A stretch of DNA of 64,000 bases. Source: Leptotrichia wadei (GTDB lineage: Bacteria; Fusobacteriota; Fusobacteriia; Fusobacteriales; Leptotrichiaceae). Position numbers and translations under genes: made by a program. Below are positions 18,173-26,755 of this stretch, piece by piece. Where the stretch lies: positions 1,178,001 to 1,242,000 of the forward strand of contig NZ_AP019829.2 of NCBI RefSeq assembly GCF_007990545.2. Reading direction: 5' to 3'. Each line of letters opens with the position of its first letter. The stretch's first letter is position 1. The notes under the pieces were generated by a model that saw only the letters and a program-made list of their open reading frames with translations, did no database searches and was not told the DNA's origin.

Positions 18173-19867
18173 ATGAAAAACAACAAAAAAACAAAACTGC
18201 CAATTGGAGTTTCCAATTTTAAAGACATTATTGAAAAAAATTACTATTATTTTGATAAAACAAAATTTATAGAAAATATTTTAGAAGATGGCTCTCAAGT
18301 GAAATTGTTTACTCGTCCGAGACGATTTGGAAAAACATTGAATATGTCGATGCTTAAATACTTTTTTGATGTTAAGAATAAAGATGAGAACAGGAGATTG
18401 TTTGAAGGATTGAATATTTCTAAAAGTGAGTATTTTGACATGCAGGGGAATTTTCCTGTGATTTCGATTTCATTTAGAAATTATGATGAAGAAAACTGGG
18501 AAAATGGATTCAAGGCTATCAAAGGAATTGTAAAAAGGTTATATTCAGATTATAAATTTTTAATTGAAAAAATGGATGAGATTGAAATTGAAGAATTTAA
18601 TTCTGTGCGAAGAGGATTAGATTCGGTAGAATGGGAGGCTTCTTTACTCAATCTGTCAAAATATTTGTATGAATATTATGGAAAAAAGGTGATTGTGTTG
18701 ATTGATGAATATGATCAGCCTATAATAAATTCGTATATAAAAGGGAATTATGAAAAAGCCATAAGTTTTTTTAAAAGTTTTTATGGATTAGTTTTAAAAG
18801 ATAACGAATATCTTGAAATGGGAGTTATGACTGGAATTTTAAGGGTTGCAAAGGAAAATATTTTTTCTGGATTGAATAATTTAGAAGTTCACACAATTTT
18901 AGATGATGAATTTACAGAATATTTTGGGATTATGGAAGATGAAGTGGAGAAAGCGCTTGAAGATTTTGGTTTGGAGTATGAATTGAAGGATGTCCAAAAA
19001 TGGTATAATGGATATTTATTTGGAAATAGGAAGGTTTATAATCCGTGGTCTATTGTCAACTTTTTAAAAAATGGAAACTTGAAACCTTATTGGGTAAATA
19101 CAAGTGGAAATGCTCTTATTAAATTATATTTGAAAAAGCTAAGAGACAGTATTTTTGATGATTTCACAAAACTTTTGAATAAAAAAAGTATCTTAAAAAT
19201 TATTAATGATAATATGACTTTTGGTAATTTAAAAGCTAATTTTGAAAAAAATATTTGGAATTTATTTTTTCATAGCGGTTACTTGACTTTGGCAGAAAAA
19301 TACAATGAAAATGATGTTTATTTGAAAATACCGAATGAAGAGATATTGAAAATGTTTTCAGAAATGTTTATCGAAGTATACTTTGACGATTATGAAAAAT
19401 TTTTGTATATGTCAGATGCTTTAAGAAAAGGAGAGATTTCAAATTTCAAAAAATATCTAAAAGAAATTCTATTGGAAAATACTGGAATATTTGATGTAAG
19501 TGGAACTTACAAAGAGCAATTTTATCACGGATTGATGTTAGGATTGATTTTAACTTTGAAAAATGAATACGAAATTACATCGAATAATTTTGCGGGGAAA
19601 GGACGATATGATTTACTTTTAAAACCTAAAAATATTTTGGAAGGAAAAGAAGGGATTATTATTGAGTTGAAAATTATTAATGAAGTGAAAAATTTAAATG
19701 ATAATAAAATTCATGAAAAACTTGAAAAAGAATGTGAAGTTGCATTAAAGCAGATTGATGAGAAAGAATATAGTTCAGTTTTAAAAAATGCTGGAGTTGA
19801 GAAACTTTTGAAAATTGGGATTGCATTTTTGGGAAAAGAATTTGAAATAAAGTTTGAAAGAGAATAA
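18173..19867 (+). CDS. AAA-ATPase-like/PD-(D/E)XK nuclease-fold protein
   Basis: A protein of 564 residues with the two-domain plan seen in many copies in Bacteroidetes, Clostridia and Fusobacteria. The N-terminal AAA-ATPase-like domain opens IGVSNFKDIIEKNYYYFDKT and has the P-loop RPRRFGKT near residue 45 and Walker B VIVLIDEYDQP near residue 182. The C-terminal domain carries PD-(D/E)XK residues GRYDLLLKP and IIIELKI (near residues 482 and 500). Family function is unsettled; roles in DNA mobility or defence have been proposed. The catalytic Asp, Glu and Lys look intact. It follows the DKNYY gene by 27 bases with an AAAGGAAGGGG ribosome site. Confidence 0.88.
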   Translation: MKNNKKTKLPIGVSNFKDIIEKNYYYFDKTKFIENILEDGSQVKLFTRPRRFGKTLNMSMLKYFFDVKNKDENRRLFEGLNISKSEYFDMQGNFPVISISFRNYDEENWENGFKAIKGIVKRLYSDYKFLIEKMDEIEIEEFNSVRRGLDSVEWEASLLNLSKYLYEYYGKKVIVLIDEYDQPIINSYIKGNYEKAISFFKSFYGLVLKDNEYLEMGVMTGILRVAKENIFSGLNNLEVHTILDDEFTEYFGIMEDEVEKALEDFGLEYELKDVQKWYNGYLFGNRKVYNPWSIVNFLKNGNLKPYWVNTSGNALIKLYLKKLRDSIFDDFTKLLNKKSILKIINDNMTFGNLKANFEKNIWNLFFHSGYLTLAEKYNENDVYLKIPNEEILKMFSEMFIEVYFDDYEKFLYMSDALRKGEISNFKKYLKEILLENTGIFDVSGTYKEQFYHGLMLGLILTLKNEYEITSNNFAGKGRYDLLLKPKNILEGKEGIIIELKIINEVKNLNDNKIHEKLEKECEVALKQIDEKEYSSVLKNAGVEKLLKIGIAFLGKEFEIKFERE

Positions 19868-20010
19868 TAGAAAATAGTTTTTAAGATATGCTTTTAAAGC
19901 ATAACTAGTTATAAAAAATAAGTATTTGATATAATAGGATAAATATTGTAAAATAAATCATAAAAAAGTAAAAAATTTAGATTTTATCTAATTTTAAGAG
20001 GTGATTTTTT

Positions 20011-20493
20011 ATGAATAAAATATTAGTAGCTTATTTTTCAGCGACAGGGACAACAAAAAAAGTTGCAGAAAAATTGGCAAAAGCGACTGGGGAAAATTTG
20101 TTTGAGATAAAACCGCAAGTTGAGTATACTTCTGAGGATTTGAACTGGAACGACAAAAAAAGTAGAAGTTCAGTGGAAATGAATGATGAATTTAGCCGTC
20201 CAGAGATTGAAAATGTTGTGGAGAATATTGATGATTATGATACTGTGTTTATTGGATTTCCAGTTTGGTGGTATATTCCGCCTCGTATTATTCAGACTTT
20301 TATTGAAAAACATAATTTGAGCGGGAAAAAGATAATCACTTTTGCGACATCAGGTGGAAGCGGGATAAAAGGCTCAACAGATTTTTTGAAAAAAAATTAT
20401 TCGGATTTGAATATTATTGAAGGCAAAAGATTTGGGTGGAATGAAAGCTTGGAAAGCATTGGAGCTTGGGTAGAAAAAATAAAAAAATTTTAA
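20011..20493 (+). CDS. flavodoxin
   Basis: A 160-residue flavodoxin-type electron carrier. The FMN phosphate loop FSATGTTKKVAEKLA lies at residues 9-23, followed by the FMN ring-contact loop around GFPVWWYIPP and the late loop ATSGGSGIKGS. It is most like the family with a Trp-rich loop that serves in anaerobic reduction. It leads a short run of redox-type genes, with a cupin-containing protein 42 bases downstream. AAGAGGTGA precedes the ATG. Confidence 0.92.
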   Translation: MNKILVAYFSATGTTKKVAEKLAKATGENLFEIKPQVEYTSEDLNWNDKKSRSSVEMNDEFSRPEIENVVENIDDYDTVFIGFPVWWYIPPRIIQTFIEKHNLSGKKIITFATSGGSGIKGSTDFLKKNYSDLNIIEGKRFGWNESLESIGAWVEKIKKF

Positions 20494-20535
20494 TGAAAAA
20501 GAGAAATATTTTTTGATTAAACAGAGGTAAAAAAA

Positions 20536-21282
20536 ATGAGAAAAAAAATTACTGCAGGAAGAGATTTATTAGGTAATATTGCACCAAAATTTGCACAATT
20601 GAATGATGATGTTTTGTTTGGAGAAGTTTGGGCAAGAGAGGATAAATTGTCGGCTAGAGATAGAAGTTTGATTACGGTCACTGGACTTATGGCGAGTGGA
20701 ATTTTGGATAGTTCTTTGAAATTTCATTTAAAAAGTGCTTTGGAAAATGGGGTTACAAGAGAAGAACTGGCAGAGGCTGTTACACATTTAGGATTTTATG
20801 TGGGATGGCCAAAAGCTTGGGCTGTATTTCGGCTTTTGAAAGAGATCTATTCAGAAGATGGGACGGCTGATCCTGTAAGCAGCTTGTTTGGGAAAGGCGA
20901 TTATAACGAGGCTTATGCAAAATATTTTAATGGGAGAACTTATTTAAAAACATTAGTTGAGCCGAATGACACTTCAAAAGTTGGTATTCATAATGTTGTT
21001 TTCGAGCCAGGAGTTATAAATAACTGGCATTCTCATTCAAATGGACAAGTATTATTGGTGACTGATGGATACGGATGGTATCAAGAAGACGGGAAAGAAG
21101 CGATAGAATTACATCCAGGAGATGTTGTGAATATTCCTAAAAATGTTAAGCATTGGCATGGAGCAGCAAAAGACAGTTGGTTTACTCACATTGCTTTATC
21201 AGATAGCGGTTCGACTGAATGGTTTGGAATATTGTCAGAAGATGAATATGAAAAGTTGCCAAAAGCGGTGAATGCTAGATAA
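20536..21282 (+). CDS. carboxymuconolactone decarboxylase-like/cupin fusion protein
   Basis: A 248-residue protein with two parts. Residues 1-115 form an AhpD/CMD-like helical domain (DRSLITVTGLMASG, HLKSALENGVTREELAEAVTHLGFYVGWPKA), and residues 140-240 form a cupin barrel with the metal ligands of NNWHSHSNGQVLLVT and HPGDVVNIPKNVKHWHG. CMD domains often work in peroxide or quinone chemistry, but this copy lacks the CxxC pair of AhpD, so peroxidase activity is unlikely. The fused form is widespread near oxidoreductases, as here between a flavodoxin and an aldo/keto reductase. The true substrate is unknown. Confidence 0.88.
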   Translation: MRKKITAGRDLLGNIAPKFAQLNDDVLFGEVWAREDKLSARDRSLITVTGLMASGILDSSLKFHLKSALENGVTREELAEAVTHLGFYVGWPKAWAVFRLLKEIYSEDGTADPVSSLFGKGDYNEAYAKYFNGRTYLKTLVEPNDTSKVGIHNVVFEPGVINNWHSHSNGQVLLVTDGYGWYQEDGKEAIELHPGDVVNIPKNVKHWHGAAKDSWFTHIALSDSGSTEWFGILSEDEYEKLPKAVNAR

Positions 21283-21318
21283 GTTAGTATAAAAAAATTA
21301 TAAAATGAATGAGGATTT

Positions 21319-21447
21319 ATGGAATTAAGAATTTTAAAATATTTTTTGATGGTTGCAAAAGAGGAAAATATAATTGAAAATAAAGAATTTATAAATATTG
21401 AAGGTGTAAAATTATTAAATAAGGGTAATTTAAATTATGTGAAATAA
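21319..21447 (+). pseudogene. LysR-type regulator remnant
   Basis: A 42-codon frame with its own GAGG site begins MELRILKYFLMVAKEENI, which is the classic opening of the helix-turn-helix of LysR-family regulators. The sequence then leaves the family and stops. The rest of the regulator is missing, so this is the fossil of a gene that may once have controlled the neighbouring redox genes. Confidence 0.6.
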
Positions 21448-21477
21448 AAAATATTAAATTTTGAACTTTGGTAAAAT
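21396..21477 (+). repeat. direct repeat, copy 1 (left of aldo/keto reductase)
   Basis: About 80 bases here recur at 22575-22655 with roughly 80% identity by eye, sharing TGTAAAATTATTAAATAA and an AACTTTGG block. The two copies flank the aldo/keto reductase gene. Confidence 0.5.
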
Positions 21478-21510
21478 AACAATTTATGTAAAAAATGGAG
21501 ATGATTTCAA

Positions 21511-22476
21511 ATGAAAACAACAAAAATACAGGAAATAGATGTGCCTAAAGTAGCACTAGGAACTTGGTCTTGGGGATTTGGAGGAATTGCTGGAGGAGAT
21601 TCGATTTTTGGAAATAAATTAGGAAAAGATGAATTGAAACCAGTTTTTGATAGAGCAATGGATTTGGGACTAAAATTGTGGGATACTGCCACTGTTTATG
21701 CGAGTGGTCAATCTGAAACTATTTTGGGAGAATTTGTAAAAGATAGAAGTGATGCGATAATTTCTACAAAATTTACACCTGAACTTGCTGAAGAAAGAGG
21801 AGATAATGCGATTTTTGAATTTCTTGATAAAAGTTTAGAAAGATTGAATAAGAAAGTTATTGATATTTATTGGATACATAATACAAAAGATATGGAGAAA
21901 TGGGCACCTAAATTGGTTGATGTGTTAAAATCAGGAAAAGTGAAAAAAGTAGGGGTTTCTAATCACAATTTAGAACAAATAAAATATGTGAATAATCTTT
22001 TGAAAGAAGCTGGATTTCAGTTACACGCTATTCAAAATCATTTTAGCTTACTTTACAGAACAATTGAAACAACTGGAATTTTAGATTATTGCAAGGAAAA
22101 CAATATCGCAGTATTTTCGTATATGGTACTGGAACAAGGTGCTTTATCTGGGAAATATACAAAAGAAAATCCATTGCCAGCTGGAACAAGAAGGGGTGAA
22201 GCATTCCCACCTGAAACTTTGGCAAAATTGGAGCCATTATTTTATGAAATGAAAATTTTAGGTGGAAAATATTCTGCAACAATTCCTGAAATTGCGACTG
22301 CTTGGGCGATTGCAAAAGGAACTATTCCAATAATCGGAGTTACAAAACCTAATCAAGTTGACGATGCCAAAAGGGCTGCAAGTGTTGAATTAAGTGATGA
22401 AGATGTTGAGCTTATGGATAGAGTAGCTATTAGTACAGGTGTTACTGTGAAAGGTGAATGGGAAAGTTCAATGTAA
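21511..22476 (+). CDS. aldo/keto reductase
   Basis: NADPH-dependent oxidoreductase of the AKR superfamily, 321 residues, cytosolic TIM barrel. Visible motifs are the catalytic Asp and Tyr in LWDTATVYASGQSE (near residues 50-63), the catalytic Lys in ISTKF, the His of IYWIHNTKDM, and the cofactor-binding C-terminal part IPIIGVTKPNQVDDAKRA. The substrate cannot be read from the sequence. It is flanked by an 80-bp direct repeat and by a LysR remnant, suggesting that the gene arrived or was duplicated as a unit. The start follows a GGAGATGAT site. Confidence 0.92.
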   Translation: MKTTKIQEIDVPKVALGTWSWGFGGIAGGDSIFGNKLGKDELKPVFDRAMDLGLKLWDTATVYASGQSETILGEFVKDRSDAIISTKFTPELAEERGDNAIFEFLDKSLERLNKKVIDIYWIHNTKDMEKWAPKLVDVLKSGKVKKVGVSNHNLEQIKYVNNLLKEAGFQLHAIQNHFSLLYRTIETTGILDYCKENNIAVFSYMVLEQGALSGKYTKENPLPAGTRRGEAFPPETLAKLEPLFYEMKILGGKYSATIPEIATAWAIAKGTIPIIGVTKPNQVDDAKRAASVELSDEDVELMDRVAISTGVTVKGEWESSM

Positions 22477-22574
22477 TTTTAATTTAAAATGAAATTTAAA
22501 AAAATTCAGATTTTAAATAAATTTTAGTAGATGTGAAATAAAACTTTTTAATAAAGTTAGTAAAGCTAGTAAGT

Positions 22575-22655
22575 AATAATTGAAGTTGTAAAATTATTAA
22601 ATAAAGGTAATTAAATTATAAAATAAAAGTATTAATTTAAACTTTGGAAGAAATA
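22575..22655 (+). repeat. direct repeat, copy 2 (right of aldo/keto reductase)
   Basis: Second copy of the repeat described for 21396-21477. It contains no open frame. It lies in the 436-bp gap between the aldo/keto reductase and galU, which otherwise holds only the palindromic element at 22666-22748. Confidence 0.5.
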
Positions 22656-22665
22656 ATAAAAAATA

Positions 22666-22748
22666 TGAGAGTGTGTGTGTAAATTTTTTTATGTAAAAAT
22701 CTATATATTACTAAAGTATATATTTACACGAAATTATAGACACTCTCA
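22666..22748. repeat. 83-bp palindromic element with IS256-like ends, copy 1
   Basis: The element begins TGAGAGTGTG and ends with the inverted complement. Read inward from the right the end is TGAGAGTGTCTATAATTTCG followed by TGTAAA, which resembles terminal repeats of IS256/Mutator-family elements. Only about 35 bases separate the two arms. No clear target duplication is seen. It lies between convergent genes, so it could also act as a bidirectional terminator. A second copy is at 25601-25686. Confidence 0.5.
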
Positions 22749-22912
22749 TTTCATAAAAAGTGATATTTAAACTTGCAACTTACTTTACTTTTTTGTCGCA
22801 TCCGTTTATTGACGATACACTATAGAAATTGAATTTTATTAATTTGATAAATTTAATCTGATAATCAATTTTTTTATTTTTTATAGATTTAATTCAAAAT
22901 CGAACTATAAAA

Positions 22913-23815
22913 TTATAATTCTTTTATTAAATTTTTCAAATATTCTTTTACTCTATCCTTTAATTCTTCATGTCTAAGTCCAAATTCGACATTTGCAACA
23001 AACATTCCAAATTTATCTCCAGTATCATATCTTAACCCGTCAAAATTATAGGCATATAATTTTTCACCATTGTTTTTCATTGCTAAAATTGCATCTGTCA
23101 GTTGTATTTCTCCCCCTTTTCCAGGTTTTGTATTTTTTAAATACGAAAAAATTTCAGGCTCTAATACGTAACGTCCCAATGCAGCAAGATTACTCGGAGC
23201 TTCATTAACTAATGGCTTCTCAACAAAATCCTCTACAATAACTGTCTTTTCATCAAATTGCTTCAATGGTTTTATTATTCCATATTTTGAGACATTTTTG
23301 TGAGGAACTTCCTGAACTCCTAAAATTGTTCCTCCTTGCAGTTCATTATATTTTTCTATAAGCTGTTTTGTTACAGGAAACTGCCCTTTCTCTCTATCTG
23401 TGTAAATAATGTCATCTCCTAAGAGCACAACAAATGGCTCATCTCCCACAAAAGATTCTGCGCAACTTATTGCATGTCCTAATCCCAATGGCTTTTTCTG
23501 ACGCACATAATAAATATTTGACATCTCAGAAATATGATTTACCACTTTTAAAAGGTCTTTTTTCCCATTTTCTTCCAAAGTTCTTTCAAGTTCATATGAA
23601 TAATCAAAATGATTTTCAATTGATCCTTTATTTCTTCCAGTAATAATTAGAATTTCTTCAATTCCAGCCTCCAAAAGTTCCTCCACAAGATACTGTAATG
23701 CAGGTTTATCGACAATTACAAGCATTTCCTTAGGCTGTGCTTTTGTCGCAGGCAAAACTCTTGTTCCAAGTCCTGCTGCTGGTATAACGGCTTTTCTTAT
23801 TTTTTTTATGCTCAT
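22913..23815 (-). CDS. galU: UTP-glucose-1-phosphate uridylyltransferase
   Basis: Makes UDP-glucose from UTP and glucose-1-phosphate for polysaccharide and glycolipid synthesis. The 300-residue product has the nucleotidyltransferase signature AAGLGTRVLPATKAQPKEM (residues 14-32), the LGDDI metal/sugar site, VEKP, and GKGGEIQLTDAI near residue 225. Length is normal. AGGAGG lies six bases from the ATG. The small exported-protein gene upstream ends 58 bases away and points the same way. Confidence 0.96.
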   Translation of the reverse strand: MSIKKIRKAVIPAAGLGTRVLPATKAQPKEMLVIVDKPALQYLVEELLEAGIEEILIITGRNKGSIENHFDYSYELERTLEENGKKDLLKVVNHISEMSNIYYVRQKKPLGLGHAISCAESFVGDEPFVVLLGDDIIYTDREKGQFPVTKQLIEKYNELQGGTILGVQEVPHKNVSKYGIIKPLKQFDEKTVIVEDFVEKPLVNEAPSNLAALGRYVLEPEIFSYLKNTKPGKGGEIQLTDAILAMKNNGEKLYAYNFDGLRYDTGDKFGMFVANVEFGLRHEELKDRVKEYLKNLIKEL

Positions 23816-23873
23816 AATTTACCTCCTGTTTTATTCATATATCAAATTTTAAAGCTATCTTAAAATTTAAAAA

Positions 23874-24416
23874 CTAAAATATATGTCCCTCATCCGAATA
23901 ACTAACTTTTATTGCTAACGGTTCAAACAATTTTAATTTTTCAAAATATTCTTTTGCCCTTGAATTAGCTATCATATGGTATTCCTTCGTCTTTAAATCA
24001 TACTCGTATTTTCCAATTATAATAATACTTTTTTCATCTGGAAACTGTACATAGAACCGTACAATTTCTTTATCCGGTAACGGATTTTTCCCTAAATTTT
24101 TAGTATCAATTTTTGTAAAAAAGTTTTTATACTCATCAAATTTTTTATAAAATTCTTTTTTAAACTCATCATTTGTAGTTGTTGGAGTAGCCTTTATAGT
24201 AATTCCTATATTAGCATTATAATTCTCATCTTCAATTGTATAATAAGCCATTTTAACATTGTCGCTATCACAAAAAATATCATTCGATCTTTTTTCAGTT
24301 TGAATTTTTTTTATAACTCTATCCAAAAAGATATCAGGATTATTCGCAAAATTACAAGTATTACTAAATCCTTGTATTCCCGCCAAGAATAAAAGTGATG
24401 ATATTATTTTCTTCAT
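23874..24416 (-). CDS. exported protein of unknown function
   Basis: A 180-residue protein with a signal peptide (MKKIISSLLFLAGIQGFS) and no membrane segment after it. The mature part is mixed alpha/beta with a YHMIANSRAKEYFEKL region; I recognise no family. It is probably periplasmic. Its promoter region is divergent from mscL, with a perfect 16-bp palindrome between the two promoters. Confidence 0.75.
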   Translation of the reverse strand: MKKIISSLLFLAGIQGFSNTCNFANNPDIFLDRVIKKIQTEKRSNDIFCDSDNVKMAYYTIEDENYNANIGITIKATPTTTNDEFKKEFYKKFDEYKNFFTKIDTKNLGKNPLPDKEIVRFYVQFPDEKSIIIIGKYEYDLKTKEYHMIANSRAKEYFEKLKLFEPLAIKVSYSDEGHIF

Positions 24417-24457
24417 TTTATCTACATCCCTTCAAAAATATAATTTTAATATGTTTA

Positions 24458-24466
24458 ATTATACCA
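24458..24466 (-). promoter_or_regulatory. extended -10 promoter of the exported-protein gene
   Basis: On the minus strand the sequence reads TGGTATAAT, an extended -10 element, about 40 bases before the start codon. The -35 region is weak. Confidence 0.5.
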
Positions 24467-24485
24467 TAATTTTTTTAATTAATGA

Positions 24486-24501
24486 AATGTTTTAAAACAT
24501 T
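24486..24501. promoter_or_regulatory. 16-bp perfect palindrome between divergent promoters
   Basis: AATGTTTTAAAACATT lies between the leftward promoter of the exported-protein gene and the rightward mscL promoter. It has the size and symmetry of a dimeric repressor site. In DNA this AT-rich, chance is a real alternative. Confidence 0.3.
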
Positions 24502-24537
24502 ATTTTTCTAACTTTGAAAAGTCATAAAATAAAAAAG

Positions 24538-24565
24538 TTGCAATTTTAAAAAAATACACTATAAT
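24538..24565 (+). promoter_or_regulatory. mscL promoter
   Basis: TTGCAA (24538-24543) and TATAAT (24560-24565) are separated by 16 bases, close to the sigma-70 consensus, and would start transcription about 25 bases before the mscL start codon. Confidence 0.7.
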
Positions 24566-24597
24566 TAACGATATATATTTGAAGGGAGATTGTATTT

Positions 24598-24993
24598 ATG
24601 TTTAAAGAATTTAAAGAATTTATATCAAGAGGAAATGTAATGGATCTTGCAGTTGGAGTTATAATTGGAGCTGCTTTTGGAAAAATAGTAACTTCATTAG
24701 TTGATGACATAATTATGCCTATTATTGGAATAATTTTAGGGAAAATTGATTTTTCAAATTTAAAATTAGTTATTACGCCTGCTAACGGGTCTACTCCAGA
24801 AGCTGCAGTAAAATATGGATTATTTATTCAAAATGTAGTTAATTTCTTTATTATGGCTTTTGTTATCTTTCTTATGGTAAAATTTGTAAATAAATTAAGA
24901 AAACCTGCTACGACTGAAAAACCAGCTGAACCTGAACCAACAAAAGAAGAAGTATTATTATCTGAAATCAGGGATATTTTAAAAAACAAATAA
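24598..24993 (+). CDS. mscL: large-conductance mechanosensitive channel
   Basis: Inner-membrane emergency valve that opens under hypo-osmotic stress. The 131-residue protein has the conserved N-terminus [20 protein letters not shown], first membrane segment [20 protein letters not shown], periplasmic loop, second membrane segment [16 protein letters not shown], and a C-terminal charged helix. Length is normal. GAAGGGAG precedes the ATG, a near-consensus promoter lies upstream, and a strong terminator follows, so it is a single-gene unit. Confidence 0.97.
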   Translation: MFKEFKEFISRGNVMDLAVGVIIGAAFGKIVTSLVDDIIMPIIGIILGKIDFSNLKLVITPANGSTPEAAVKYGLFIQNVVNFFIMAFVIFLMVKFVNKLRKPATTEKPAEPEPTKEEVLLSEIRDILKNK

Positions 24994-25011
24994 TAAAAAT
25001 TATAATTTATG

Positions 25012-25047
25012 AACGGAATAGAAAAAATTATTCCGTTTAATCTTTTT
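25012..25047 (+). terminator. rho-independent terminator after mscL
   Basis: AACGGAATA pairs with TATTCCGTT across an A-rich loop and is followed by TTTTTTT, 18 bases after the mscL stop codon. Confidence 0.85.
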
Positions 25048-25104
25048 TTGAATTTAATATTAAAATTATTTAAAAATTTAAATTAAAATATTATGGAGGT
25101 TATT

Positions 25105-25584
25105 ATGGATTTTGAAAATAATAAAAATGAACAACATCATTCAAATCATAATATAGAAGAGTTAGACAGAATAAGAAATGAAGTAACAAATAATTCCAGC
25201 AATTCAAATTTTAATGAAAATATAAATGGCTCGATTACCTTAACTCTAGATGATCTAACTGTAAAAAATATGAGATTTATGGCAACAGTAATAAAAATTT
25301 TATCAGTTTTAGGAGTTATTGTAGGAGCTTTCCAAATATTAATACTATTTCTTGGAATTTTTACTATTATAATTTCAATCAAATTTTTTAAATCAGCAAA
25401 TGCTTTGGAAGATACACTTATTATGAAGGATGGAGAACAATTAAAAACATACTTCAATGAACAGTCCAAAGCCTTAAAATTATATATTATCTTTATAATA
25501 GTTGGTATTATTATAGGTATTCTTTTTTATGGATTTCTTATGGTATGTGTAATAGCTGCTTTAGCCAATGATACAATCTTATAA
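25105..25584 (+). CDS. small membrane protein, DUF5362-like
   Basis: A 159-residue protein with a polar, Asn-rich N-terminal 60 residues and two pairs of hydrophobic segments (VIKILSVLGVIVGAFQILIL and LYIIFIIVGIIIGILFYGFL), the pair structure being typical of small uncharacterised DUF5362-like membrane proteins. The family name is a tentative call. The ATG at 25105 follows TGGAGG by five bases; the earlier ATG at 25093 overlaps that site. It stands between mscL and a convergent FtsZ-like gene. Confidence 0.7.
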   Translation: MDFENNKNEQHHSNHNIEELDRIRNEVTNNSSNSNFNENINGSITLTLDDLTVKNMRFMATVIKILSVLGVIVGAFQILILFLGIFTIIISIKFFKSANALEDTLIMKDGEQLKTYFNEQSKALKLYIIFIIVGIIIGILFYGFLMVCVIAALANDTIL

Positions 25585-25600
25585 ACAGTTTTATTTAAAA

Positions 25601-25686
25601 TGAGAGTATTAAAATTTTATGTAAATATATATAATTTAATAAATATGAATTTCAAACTATAATTACACAAAAAATTTATACTCTCA
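25601..25686. repeat. 86-bp palindromic element with IS256-like ends, copy 2
   Basis: It starts TGAGAGTATT and ends ATACTCTCA, with an internal ATTTTATGTAAATATATA block that matches copy 1 at 22666-22748 in order and spacing. Like copy 1 it sits between convergent genes. Confidence 0.5.
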
Positions 25687-25713
25687 ATTGTTATTTTAAA
25701 ATTTATCGAAAAA

Positions 25714-26682
25714 TTAAACACTGGATATTACAACTGTTTTTATCTTCTTAATCTCATCATAACTTGGATCAATTACAACTCCCCATATTAAATTAACGTT
25801 TTTATCCTTTACAATATCTGAAATTTTCTCTGTTATTTTTCCAATATCCATAAGTGAAACACTTGTTCCAGTTGTAAAATTTACTAAAACTCTTTTAGCA
25901 TTTTCCAATTTACCTTCAAACAAGTTATTTTCCATAAGCTGTTCAATTATTTTGTCAACTGCGTTATCTCCCTTTCCTTCCCCAACTCTAATAATCGTAT
26001 TCTTAGCATTATGAAGAACTGCTTTTACATCTAAAAAATCAATATTCATAAATCCAACTTCCGTCAAAATATTTACAATTCCTTCAATCCCTTCCTTTAT
26101 AATTAAATTTACCGTATTATAAACAGATTCAAGCGGCTCTTTTCTATCAATATAATTATATAATTTTTCGTTTGGAATAATAATTAGACTATCCGTAAGT
26201 TTTTCAATTTTCTTTATTCCTGTATTCGCAATTTTCAGAGTTTCAAATCCCTCCAGATAAAATGGACGAGCAACAATACTAATAGTAAAAATCTTCAATT
26301 TTTTTGCAACTTCAAGAATAACAGGCATTATTCCACTCCCAGTAGCTCCACCAATCCCAGAAATCAAAAACAATATATTCGTTCCCAAAAGTAATTTCTG
26401 AAATTGATTTTCACATTGAAATGCCACTCTTTCAGCCTTTTCCCTGCTACATTCCTTAACACCAGTATCTAAAAATATTTTTTTCTCTGCGTGACTCGAA
26501 TCAGAACTTTCACTATTTGTATCAATCGTTATATATTCGACCTTCTTTACACCTGAGGCTATCATAAAATTAACAAAATTTATCCCCATTCCGCCAATTC
26601 CGATAACTTTCATATTCATCTTATCTTTCATACCGTTATCCCAATCTTGCAAATACAAATTATATGCAAATCTCCCTTCCAT
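25714..26682 (-). CDS. minimal FtsZ/tubulin-superfamily GTPase
   Basis: A 322-residue FtsZ-like protein. It has the N-terminal nucleotide-binding start KVIGIGGMGINFVNFMI, the tubulin signature as GIGGATGSG (residues 109-117; FtsZ usually GGGTGTG), ARPF, and a complete catalytic T7 loop NIDFLD (Asn213, Asp215, Asp218). The T3 loop motif GAGANPE is replaced, and the protein ends right after the C-terminal domain (KTVVISSV) with no linker or conserved tail for FtsA/ZipA binding. It is therefore likely a paralogue or a highly reduced FtsZ. The start is uncertain: a GGAAGGGAG site lies inside the frame, so TTG at 26658 may be the true start. A membrane-protein gene lies just upstream on the same strand. 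Confidence 0.82.
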   Translation of the reverse strand: MEGRFAYNLYLQDWDNGMKDKMNMKVIGIGGMGINFVNFMIASGVKKVEYITIDTNSESSDSSHAEKKIFLDTGVKECSREKAERVAFQCENQFQKLLLGTNILFLISGIGGATGSGIMPVILEVAKKLKIFTISIVARPFYLEGFETLKIANTGIKKIEKLTDSLIIIPNEKLYNYIDRKEPLESVYNTVNLIIKEGIEGIVNILTEVGFMNIDFLDVKAVLHNAKNTIIRVGEGKGDNAVDKIIEQLMENNLFEGKLENAKRVLVNFTTGTSVSLMDIGKITEKISDIVKDKNVNLIWGVVIDPSYDEIKKIKTVVISSV

Positions 26683-26755
26683 TAAAGATTTTTAACATTA
26701 AAATTAAATTTTTATAGTTATATTTTAGCAGATTAGAAGTGGTATTTCAAGGGAT

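Noticed and set aside
25714-26682. TubZ or phage PhuZ rather than an FtsZ-type protein
   Set aside because: Loop motifs (NIDFLDV, ARPF, GIGGATGSG) and length agree better with FtsZ, and no plasmid or phage genes are nearby.
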